Positions 8,240-15,333 of a stretch of 64,000 bases of DNA are shown in pieces (position 1 is the first letter of the stretch; every line of letters begins with the position of its first letter). The notes beneath the pieces were generated by a model that did no database searches, was not told where the DNA came from, and worked only from the letters and a program-made list of their open reading frames with translations. The position numbers and the translations under genes were made by a program. Source of the stretch: JAGWAJ01 sp026707615 (GTDB taxonomy: Bacteria; Acidobacteriota; Vicinamibacteria; Vicinamibacterales; UBA8438); contig CBDBMW010000013.1 of the NCBI GenBank assembly GCA_965207595.1, positions 1,302,001-1,366,000 on the forward strand, given 5' to 3'.

Positions 8240-9256
8240 CTACGGAGCCGGGAAGCGCCCGATGCGGTCGCTGCCGCCGATGCCGCCGACCCAGATCTCG
8301 TCGCCCACCTGCAGGGCGACTGTGCCGAGCAGGAACTGGGCGTTCGACGGGTAGTTGACGATCTCCTCCGCCGTCAGGCTGTCGGGATCGACCACCGCCA
8401 CGCGCGACGAGACGCCGTCGCACGCGCCCTCGATGACGCACGAGAAGATGGCGTCGGGCGTTTCGCCGCGGTGCCCGGCGGCCAGGAGCGAGCCGTCCGG
8501 CGCGAAGCGCACGTTGTCGACGTTGAAGCCGACCTCGACCGAGTCGATCTGCGGCGGCGTCTGACCGCGGGAGAGCCGGATGAGCGACTGCGTGGCCCAC
8601 CCGCCGATGTAGAACCAGCGTCCGTCCGGCGACGCGACGAGCCCGTTGGGACCCGGCGTCGTGCTGCCCGGAACCTCGGACCACCCGGACTCCGGCTGCC
8701 ATTCCCAGAGCTGGCCCTCTTCGATGTTGAAGTTCGTCACCCCGAAACCGCCGCCCGGCAGCGCGGCCACGGAGTTGAGGCTGACGCCTTCGGGCGCCAC
8801 CACGCAGCCGACCCAGGTGAGCGTCGGGGGCGCCGCGGAGGCGTCGAGCTCGAAGACCTCGACGGACTCGCGGGCCCCGTGGCGCACGACGTACAGCGTG
8901 TGCTGGCCGCCGTCACCGGGGCGCAGGCTCAGGCCGTGGGGGCGGAACCCGGTCGTATCCGGACCCGGACAGGCACCGTAGGTGGCGGTATCGTGCCGCG
9001 GCTCGGAGGTCTCCACCGGGTAGACGCGCCCCGACGTGTGATCGCGGCTGTCGGTCACGCTGAGATAGCCGTCGTCCTCCATGCTGGAGACGACGACCCA
9101 CGGCGTCTCCGGCACCCCGACCAGGTCCTCCGGGCTGATCGGCCCGCAGACGAACTCGACGTCGCCGTCCGGCTCGCACTGCGCGGCGCCGGGAGCGGCC
9201 GCGCCGAGGAGGCAGGCGGCCGCGAAGAGCGAGACGGTTGCGATTCGCACTTGCAT
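8240..9256 (-). CDS. secreted beta-propeller protein, SMP-30/strictosidine-synthase-like
   Basis: About 338 residues with a signal peptide (MQVRIATVSLFAAACLLGAAAPGAAQ). Repeated segments of propeller type are visible: RPHGLSLRPGDGGQHTLYVVRHG, NSVAALPGGGFGVTNF, GPNGLVASPDGRWFYIGGW and VDNVRFAPDGSLLAAGHRG. Their spacing resembles paraoxonase, SMP-30 or strictosidine-synthase propellers, which act as lactonases or esterases. Key metal residues were not verified, so the activity is unassigned. ATG 9256 is preferred over ATG 9265 because AGGAGG is ten bases from the former and only one from the latter. It starts 14 bases after the end of the 9271-10287 gene on the same strand, which suggests co-transcription. 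Confidence 0.75.
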   Translation of the reverse strand: MQVRIATVSLFAAACLLGAAAPGAAQCEPDGDVEFVCGPISPEDLVGVPETPWVVVSSMEDDGYLSVTDSRDHTSGRVYPVETSEPRHDTATYGACPGPDTTGFRPHGLSLRPGDGGQHTLYVVRHGARESVEVFELDASAAPPTLTWVGCVVAPEGVSLNSVAALPGGGFGVTNFNIEEGQLWEWQPESGWSEVPGSTTPGPNGLVASPDGRWFYIGGWATQSLIRLSRGQTPPQIDSVEVGFNVDNVRFAPDGSLLAAGHRGETPDAIFSCVIEGACDGVSSRVAVVDPDSLTAEEIVNYPSNAQFLLGTVALQVGDEIWVGGIGGSDRIGRFPAP

Positions 9257-9270
9257 GGTGTCCATGCCTC

Positions 9271-10287
9271 CTACTGCTCCGCGTCCGCGGCGCGGGCGCC
9301 CGACAGGGCGTTGATCATTCCGTAGTTGCCCTCGTGGCAGGCGTACTCGAAGACCGGCATCGCCGACGCCCGCATCGGGAGCGCCACCGTGAACGGCCGC
9401 GTGAAGGTGGCGGGATCGTCGACCGTGTACTCGTAGAGCAGCGTGTCCTCGGCCACCCGCGTGAACCGCTCGGTGAGGCGCAGGGTCGAGCCGGTGCCGA
9501 GCGCGGTCAGGGCCGACGGGTCGAAGCTGGCCGTCCGGTCGCTGAAGTTGCGGCTCTCGACGACCAGGGTGTCGCCCTCCCACCGGCCGCGGGAGTCGCC
9601 CGTCCAGTGCCGGATGGCATCCGGCATGTGCGGCCGCCCGTCGAGGGGCACGATCCGCGCGTCGTGCACCATCTCGTTGAGGATGACGACGTGGTCCTCG
9701 TTCTGGAAGAGCTGCATGTTGTTGTTGTAGGCGCTCGGCATCATCGGCGGCCCGGAGTTGAAGCCGAGGATGCAGCGCTCCGCGATGCCGCGATCCTCCG
9801 GTCCGTCGGCGCCGATGCCGGCCGAGCGGAGCCGAACCGGCCGCTCGCCCGGCAGGTCGACGTCGAGCGAGCCGTCGTGGCGCAGCGCGCCTTCCACCAC
9901 GTCCGGCAGCCGTCCGTCCGGCGGGTCGACAATCAGCGAAGACCGCCGGTCGTCGGTGACCGTCGTTCCGAAGTCGAGCCAGAAGGCGTTGTAGGCCCCG
10001 ACGCTCCCGTCCGGAGGCTGCTCGTCGGCGGCGCGCTGGAACGCGGTGGCGCCGAACTCGACCGCCGCCGCTTCCTCGTCCGTCAGCGTGGCGCGGTCCG
10101 CCAGCGCCACCGGCCGCTCGAGCGGGGTGGCGGTCCGGAAGTCCCACACGCCCTGCAGATCCGGCCGGCCGTCCGGCAGCCGGGGCGGCTCCCACTCCGC
10201 CGCGGGGTCCTGCGCGGCAGCCACGCCGGGCGCCAGGAGTCCGGCGGCGACGACCGCCGCCAACAACGACAAGCTCCTGCCATTCAC
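9271..10287 (-). CDS. secreted protein of unknown function, 'PDLQGVW' family, copy 1
   Basis: About 338 residues, one of three paralogs here (also 20292 and 49327). The family opens with a signal peptide and PDGRPDLQGVWDFRTATPLERP. A core ERCILGFNSGPPMMPSAYNN follows, then DHVVILNEMVHDARIVPLDG, then GDSRGRWEGDTLVVE, and EYACHEGNYGM at the end. The GDSRGRWEGDTLVVET and YACHEGNY blocks are nearly invariant and may form a binding site. I know this family only as conserved hypothetical proteins of Acidobacteriota and relatives. GTG 10287 is chosen: AAGGAG lies seven bases upstream and it gives a normal signal peptide, whereas ATG 10317 adds ten polar residues. The propeller gene at 8240 follows closely. 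Confidence 0.8.
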   Translation of the reverse strand: MNGRSLSLLAAVVAAGLLAPGVAAAQDPAAEWEPPRLPDGRPDLQGVWDFRTATPLERPVALADRATLTDEEAAAVEFGATAFQRAADEQPPDGSVGAYNAFWLDFGTTVTDDRRSSLIVDPPDGRLPDVVEGALRHDGSLDVDLPGERPVRLRSAGIGADGPEDRGIAERCILGFNSGPPMMPSAYNNNMQLFQNEDHVVILNEMVHDARIVPLDGRPHMPDAIRHWTGDSRGRWEGDTLVVESRNFSDRTASFDPSALTALGTGSTLRLTERFTRVAEDTLLYEYTVDDPATFTRPFTVALPMRASAMPVFEYACHEGNYGMINALSGARAADAEQ

Positions 10288-10414
10288 GTCCACGCTCCTT
10301 GTCCAGTCCGATGTCACGTCATGCCCGATGCCACGTCGCTGCCGCTACCGGCATCACCTCCGCCTCTCCGCGGCGGGGATCGTCCGACTCGCGGTTACCG
10401 GGGGCTCGGTCCGC

Positions 10415-11221
10415 TCAGTACTCGTCGTAGCCTTCCGTCAACTGGATGTAGACGCCGGACGGGTCGGTCAGGAATGCGCTCTTCAACCCGCCGTCCTCCA
10501 CCTCCGCGTACGGGACGTCGAATTCGATCCCCATCGCGGTCAGCCTCTCGCAGAACGCTTCGAGATCGTCCACCTCGAATCCGATGCGGTCGAGGGCCCG
10601 GCCGCGCGTGGGGGCGGGATCGTCGACCTGGCCCGCGCCGAAGCTCATGTTCATGCCCGGCACGTCGGTGGTCGTCTGGATGCGGCCCCGCGGCCGCACC
10701 TTGAGCGAGAAGACCCTCGCGTACCACTCGAGCAGCTCCTCGTAGCCCGGCGTGAAGAAGTGGATGTGGTAACCGGCCACCGGGACGTGCAGGGAGGGAT
10801 CCTCCTGGAGCTCGATCCAGACCCCGTCGGGCCCCATCACGTAGGCGTTCGGCATCCCCTCCGCCCCGATGAACTCGGGGCCGACCTCCATCCCCGCCTC
10901 GCGCCAGCGCGCGACGAACGCGGCCGTGTCGCGCACCTTGAAGCCGAAGTGGTCGAGCACGGACCCCTGCATCGGCCCGGTCGGCTCCTGCTCCGTCAGC
11001 GCGATCAGGAAGTTGGGCAGCCGGATCGCGGTCAACGGCCCCTCCACCACGACGCCCCCGAAGTAGTCGACCCACAGCTTCTTGTGCACCTCGACGTCCG
11101 ACACGTTCAGGTGCACGTGGCCGTAGGTGATGCCGTTGTCGTTGGGCACCGCGAGCTGCGCCGACGCGGGCGCGGCGAGCGCGCCGAGAACGATGACGAG
11201 GGTGGTCGACAGCACTCTCAT
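10415..11221 (-). CDS. secreted two-domain VOC (glyoxalase-like) protein
   Basis: A 268-residue protein with a signal peptide (MRVLSTTLVIVLGALAAPASAQ) followed by two VOC modules. The first begins GITYGHVHLNVSDVEVHKKLWVDYFGG; the second begins VAGYHIHFFTPGYEELLEWYARVF and ends DPSGVYIQLTEGYDEY. Histidines and the final Glu/Gln fit the metal-ligand positions of extradiol dioxygenase or glyoxalase-type folds. Exported VOC proteins are less usual than cytosolic ones, so the substrate is probably environmental; none is indicated. ATG 11221 has a strong GAGGAGGAG five bases upstream. The gene on its 3' side begins 128 bases away on the same strand. Confidence 0.8.
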   Translation of the reverse strand: MRVLSTTLVIVLGALAAPASAQLAVPNDNGITYGHVHLNVSDVEVHKKLWVDYFGGVVVEGPLTAIRLPNFLIALTEQEPTGPMQGSVLDHFGFKVRDTAAFVARWREAGMEVGPEFIGAEGMPNAYVMGPDGVWIELQEDPSLHVPVAGYHIHFFTPGYEELLEWYARVFSLKVRPRGRIQTTTDVPGMNMSFGAGQVDDPAPTRGRALDRIGFEVDDLEAFCERLTAMGIEFDVPYAEVEDGGLKSAFLTDPSGVYIQLTEGYDEY

Positions 11222-11549
11222 GGCTACTCCTCCTCGCGGGGGGCCGGGGTGACGCACGGTGCCGCGCTCGTCGCGTCGAGCTTCCTCCGCCCGCCGCCTT
11301 CCCGCCCCGCACGACATTCCGCGCGCAGGACCGGGCGAACGGCGCGCCGGTGCAACGGATCAGCCTATCACGCGGCAACCGGCCTGTCCGGGCCGCGGGC
11401 AGGCCCCGCGTCGCCTCACGCTATAATCGCGGGAAACGCGAGGAGCTGTGGTGGTGGCCGTCCCGCCGCGGACAAGGGCAGGCCGCCGAGTCCAGCCGAA
11501 ACACACCGTCAGGGCTGGACTGTCCGCCGGGCAGGGAGGGCCGGGACGG
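11222..11549. other. intergenic gap between divergent genes
   Basis: This 328-base region separates the secreted VOC gene (minus) from the propeller gene (plus). Apart from a perfect TATAAT at 11422-11427, and the Shine-Dalgarno sequences of both genes, I see no conserved element, RNA or convincing reading frame here. Confidence 0.5.
11422..11427 (+). promoter_or_regulatory. candidate -10 element for the propeller-TPR operon
   Basis: TATAAT is an exact sigma-70 -10 hexamer in very GC-rich surroundings, about 123 bases before the chosen start codon at 11550. No good -35 stands 16-18 bases upstream, so an activator or another sigma factor might be needed. If transcription starts just after it, the mRNA has a leader of roughly 115 bases. 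Confidence 0.4.
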
Positions 11550-13487
11550 ATGACGGGGCACGCCGGTCGGGCAACCGCCACACCTCGCCCGTGCATCGTC
11601 GCGCGCCCGCCGACCTTTCGTCCTTCCCGTGCCGTCGGCCCCGCCGCCGGCGTGGTGCGCCGGGCGACCGCCGGGCTTCCCGCACGCCTGCTGGTCGTCG
11701 TGCTGGCGGCCGGCTGCGCGTCCGACGCCCCGAGGCCGGGACCCGCCGCCCAGGCGGCGGCGAGCGCCGCTTCTCCCGCGTCCGATCCTGCGCCGCAGGG
11801 CGACGCGCACGACTGGTTCGCCGACCGCGCCGCGGCCGCCGGCCTCGACTTCGTGCACTTCAACGGCATGTCGGGGGAGTTCTATTTCCCCGAGATCGTT
11901 CCCGCCGGCGTCGGCCTGTTCGACTACGACAACGACGGCGACCTCGATGCCTACTTCGTGCAGGGGCAGATGATGGGCGAGGGCAAGACCCTCGGCGACG
12001 CGCTGTTCGAGCCGGTGGGGCCGTTGCCGCTCCGAGGCCGGCTCTACCGCAACGACCTCGGGGTGGAGGCGGACGGCACGCGCACGATCCGGTTCACGGA
12101 CGTCACGGACGCCAGCGGAATCGACGCGCGCGGGCACGGGATGGGAGTGGCGGCGGGGGACTTCGACAACGACGGCTGGGTCGACCTCTATCTCACCTAT
12201 CTCGGAACGAACCAGCTCTACCGGAACGACGGCGACGGCACCTTCTCCGACGTGTCGGCGGCGAGCGGAACCGACGACCCGGGATGGGGCGTGTCGGCCT
12301 CGTTCGTGGACGGCGACGGCGACGGCTGGCTCGACCTCTACGTCGGCAACTACGTGTGGTACGACTTCAACGCGGAGCTGGTCTGCACGGTGCTGTCGGA
12401 CCGCCGGAGCCACTGCGGCCCCGAACGCTACGAGCCGCAGAGCGACCGGCTGTACCGCAATCGGGGCGACGGCACCTTCGCCAACGTCACCGCGACGGCG
12501 TTCGTCGTGACCGAGCCGTTCGGGCCGGCCCTCGGGGTCTCGACGGCGGATTTCGACGACGACGGCTGGATGGACATCTACGTCGCCAACGACGGCCGGC
12601 CCAACCTGCTCTGGATGAACCGGGGAGACGGCACGTTCGGGGACCTGGGTCTTCTGTCGGGGTCCGCGGTGAGCGAGCAGGGCCGGCCGGAAGCCAGCAT
12701 GGGGGTGGACGCGGGAGACTTCGACAACGACGGCGACGAAGACCTGATCATGACCCACATGCCGACGGAGGGGCACAACCTCTACGTCAACGACGGGTCC
12801 GGCCTGTTCCGGGACGGGAGCGCCGAGACGCAGGTGCACGGGCTCAGCCTCGGGTACACCGGCTGGGGCACGGCCTGGATCGACTACGACAACGACGGCT
12901 GGCTCGACATCCTGTTCGCCAACGGCGCGCTCGACGCCAAGCCCGGGCGGCCGGACCACCCGATGCCCTTCGAGGAGCGCAATCTCCTGCTCCGCAACAC
13001 CCGGGACGGCCGTTTCGAGGACGTCACCGACCAGGCCGGCGCGGCCCTTGCGCTGGTCGAGGTGACCCGCGGGGCGGCCTTCGGCGACGTGGACAACGAC
13101 GGCGACACCGACGTGCTGCTCGGCAACCTCAACGGGCGCGTCCGGCTGCTCGTCAACACCGTCGGCAACCGGTCCCACTGGCTGGGCCTGCGCGTCGTCG
13201 GTGAGCGCCGGGCGGCCACGGCGCCCGAGGCGGCGGCCCAGGGCCGCGACATGCTCGGAGCGCGGGTCGAGGTCGTGCGGGACGGGCAGCCGACGCTCCG
13301 GCGGCGCGTGCGCACCGACGGCAGCTACGCCTCCGCCAACGACCCCCGGGTGCTGGTGGGTCTCGGGGAGTCGACGGCCGCGCCGACGGTGCGGGTCCGG
13401 TGGCCGGGGGGCGGGTCCGAAGAATGGAGCGCTCTGGCGATCGACGAGTGGACCACGCTGGTGCGGGGCGAGGGGACGGCGCGATGA
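11550..13487 (+). CDS. CRTAC1-family FG-GAP/VCBS propeller lipoprotein with UnbV domain, module 1
   Basis: About 645 residues from ATG 11550 (GGGAGGG nine bases upstream). The N-terminus carries RRATAGLPARLLVVVLAAGC, a lipoprotein signal with lipobox LAAGC; a shorter GTG start just before it is possible. Mature protein: the family opening GLDFVHFNGMSGEFYFPEI, then a propeller with at least nine D-x-D-N-D-G calcium loops (e.g. FDYDNDGDLDAYF, DFDNDGWVDLYL), then the ASPIC/UnbV C-terminus with RTDGSYASANDPRVLVGLG. These are surface or periplasmic propellers of unknown ligand. The stop overlaps the next start by ATGA, so translation of the TPR lipoprotein is coupled. A TonB-dependent receptor converges on the pair. 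The same trio recurs at 51089 and 58255. Confidence 0.85.
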   Translation: MTGHAGRATATPRPCIVARPPTFRPSRAVGPAAGVVRRATAGLPARLLVVVLAAGCASDAPRPGPAAQAAASAASPASDPAPQGDAHDWFADRAAAAGLDFVHFNGMSGEFYFPEIVPAGVGLFDYDNDGDLDAYFVQGQMMGEGKTLGDALFEPVGPLPLRGRLYRNDLGVEADGTRTIRFTDVTDASGIDARGHGMGVAAGDFDNDGWVDLYLTYLGTNQLYRNDGDGTFSDVSAASGTDDPGWGVSASFVDGDGDGWLDLYVGNYVWYDFNAELVCTVLSDRRSHCGPERYEPQSDRLYRNRGDGTFANVTATAFVVTEPFGPALGVSTADFDDDGWMDIYVANDGRPNLLWMNRGDGTFGDLGLLSGSAVSEQGRPEASMGVDAGDFDNDGDEDLIMTHMPTEGHNLYVNDGSGLFRDGSAETQVHGLSLGYTGWGTAWIDYDNDGWLDILFANGALDAKPGRPDHPMPFEERNLLLRNTRDGRFEDVTDQAGAALALVEVTRGAAFGDVDNDGDTDVLLGNLNGRVRLLVNTVGNRSHWLGLRVVGERRAATAPEAAAQGRDMLGARVEVVRDGQPTLRRRVRTDGSYASANDPRVLVGLGESTAAPTVRVRWPGGGSEEWSALAIDEWTTLVRGEGTAR

Positions 13488-15118
13488 CGGTGCGGGCCAT
13501 GGCGGCGCTGGCGGTCGCGGCGGCCGTGCTGGGCGGCGCCTGCGGGAGCTCCGAGAGCCGGACCGATGCGGCGGGACGCCCGGTGCTCGCCCCTCCCGCG
13601 GGCCTCGGGCTGCAGGCCGTCCTCAGGCCCGATTTCTCCGCCATGGGAGCGTCGGTCGCGGAGCAGTTGCGCGAGCCGTTCGCCGCGTTGGAGAGCCTGG
13701 TCGACGACGGCGATGCGACGGCCGCGGAGCTCGCCGGCGCCTACGGCGAGATGGGAAGCCTGCTGCTGGCGGCGCGCGAGCTCGAGGCGGCCGAGAGCTA
13801 CTTTCTGAACGCCCGGGCCCTGGCGCCCAGCGACTGGCGCTGGTCGCAACTGCTCGGACACGTGTACCGCAACCACGGCCCGCTCGCGAAGGCCGTCACG
13901 TCCTACGAGCACGCGCTGGATCTGCGGCCCGACGCCCTGGCCACGCTCCTCCGGCTCGGGGACGCGTACCTGGCCCTGGGTCGGGCGCAGGACGCCGCGC
14001 CGCTCTTCGCCCGGGCGCTGGCCCTCGAGGCCGGCTCGGCGGCGGCCTGGTTCGGCGCCGGCCGGGCGGCGCTCGCGCTCGAGGACGATGCGGAGGCCGT
14101 GCGGGCGCTGGAGGAAGCACTGGCGCGCGACCCCGGGGCGAGCGCCATCCACTACCCGCTCGCGATGGCCCACCGCCGCCTGGGCAACCTGGAGCAGGCG
14201 CAGGCGCATCTCGCCCGGCAGGGCGACATCGAGCCCTGGTCCAACGACCCCCTGCTGGGGCAGATCGAGGAGCGGCTCGAGAGCGCGCTGATGCTCGACT
14301 TCCGCGGCGGCGAGGCCCTCGCGGAGGGCAACTCGGCCGCGGCCGCCGACTACTTCGACAAGGCGCTCTCGCTGTCGCCCGACAGCCCGTCGCTGCGCCA
14401 CCGGTTCGCGACGTCGCTGTGGCGCATGGGCGACCAGCGGGGAGCCGAGGCCGCGTTCGAGGAGATCATCCGGACGGCCCCCGAGTACACCGAGGCCCGC
14501 TTCAACCTGGCCATGATCATGGCGGGGAGCGGCCGCACGGACGAGGCGATCGCCCAGCTCGCGGCCGCCCTCGAGCGCAAGCCGGGGTACGTCGAGGCGC
14601 GCCTCAACCTCGCCCGCATCCTGGCCCGGGAGGGGCGGCCGGGCGATGCGCGGGAGGAGTACGCCGCGCTGCTCGATATGGAGCCGCTGAACGCCGTTGC
14701 ATCCCTCGGATCGGCCATGAACCTCGCGCTCCTGGAGCGCTACGGGGAGGCGCGCGACCGGTTGACGGACGGGACGCGGACCTTCCCCGATCACCAGGGA
14801 TTCACGCGGGCCCTGGCCCGCCTGCTCGCCGCCGCGCCCGACGATCGGGTGCGGGACCCGCGCCGCGCGCTCGCGCTGGCGGAGGAGCTGCTCGACCGGC
14901 CCCAGCAGAGCCCGCAGGACAGCCTGGCGGTGGGCGAGACCTATGCCATGGCGCTGGCCGGAGTGGGGCAGTACGCGGCGGCCGCTGCGGTCCAGCGGGA
15001 CGTGCGGGCGCAGGCCGCCAGCTTCGGCGACATCGCGGATCGCCTCGCCGAGAACCTCAGGCTCTACGAGCGCGGGGAGCCCTCCCGGAGGCCCTGGACG
15101 GCGGGTGAGATCCCGTGA
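13484..15118 (+). CDS. TPR-repeat lipoprotein, module 1
   Basis: A 544-residue protein with lipobox LGGAC (MTVRAMAALAVAAAVLGGAC), so an outer- or inner-membrane-anchored lipoprotein. After a conserved PPAGLGLQAVLRPDFS linker, residues about 60-480 are tandem tetratricopeptide repeats (e.g. AVTSYEHALDLRPDALATLLRLGDAYLALG). A family-specific C-terminus (LARLLAAAPDDRVRDPRRALALAEELL..) is shared with the TPR genes at 52941 and 58255. TPRs are protein-protein scaffolds; the partner is probably the propeller encoded immediately upstream, because the start overlaps that gene's stop (ATGA). No catalytic motif is seen. It ends 215 bases from the convergent receptor gene. Confidence 0.85.
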   Translation: MTVRAMAALAVAAAVLGGACGSSESRTDAAGRPVLAPPAGLGLQAVLRPDFSAMGASVAEQLREPFAALESLVDDGDATAAELAGAYGEMGSLLLAARELEAAESYFLNARALAPSDWRWSQLLGHVYRNHGPLAKAVTSYEHALDLRPDALATLLRLGDAYLALGRAQDAAPLFARALALEAGSAAAWFGAGRAALALEDDAEAVRALEEALARDPGASAIHYPLAMAHRRLGNLEQAQAHLARQGDIEPWSNDPLLGQIEERLESALMLDFRGGEALAEGNSAAAADYFDKALSLSPDSPSLRHRFATSLWRMGDQRGAEAAFEEIIRTAPEYTEARFNLAMIMAGSGRTDEAIAQLAAALERKPGYVEARLNLARILAREGRPGDAREEYAALLDMEPLNAVASLGSAMNLALLERYGEARDRLTDGTRTFPDHQGFTRALARLLAAAPDDRVRDPRRALALAEELLDRPQQSPQDSLAVGETYAMALAGVGQYAAAAAVQRDVRAQAASFGDIADRLAENLRLYERGEPSRRPWTAGEIP

Positions 15119-15265
15119 TCCGATTCGCGGCGCAGCGGCGGCGGCTGGCTTGCTGATTCCCCCGGCGCGACCCGCTCGACCGCATCGGCGTCCGCTCCCG
15201 ACCGCGCCGTCGCCCTCTCCGCTGATGAACGACGGCGCCTTCCCCGTCCCCACTCTCCGGCCAGG

Positions 15266-15300
15266 AAAAAGCGGCGCCGGCCTTGGGAGGCCGGCGCCGC
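15266..15300 (-). terminator. Rho-independent terminator of the receptor gene (module 1)
   Basis: A perfect 12-bp stem (15271-15282 with 15289-15300) and a six-base loop are followed on the minus strand by five U residues (15270-15266). It sits 34 bases past the stop of the minus-strand TonB-dependent receptor. The stem sequence is nearly the same as that of the terminator at 57899 after the paralogous receptor. Confidence 0.9.
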
Positions 15301-15333
15301 AGGTCGTACTCGGGTGAAGAATCGGCCGCTACG

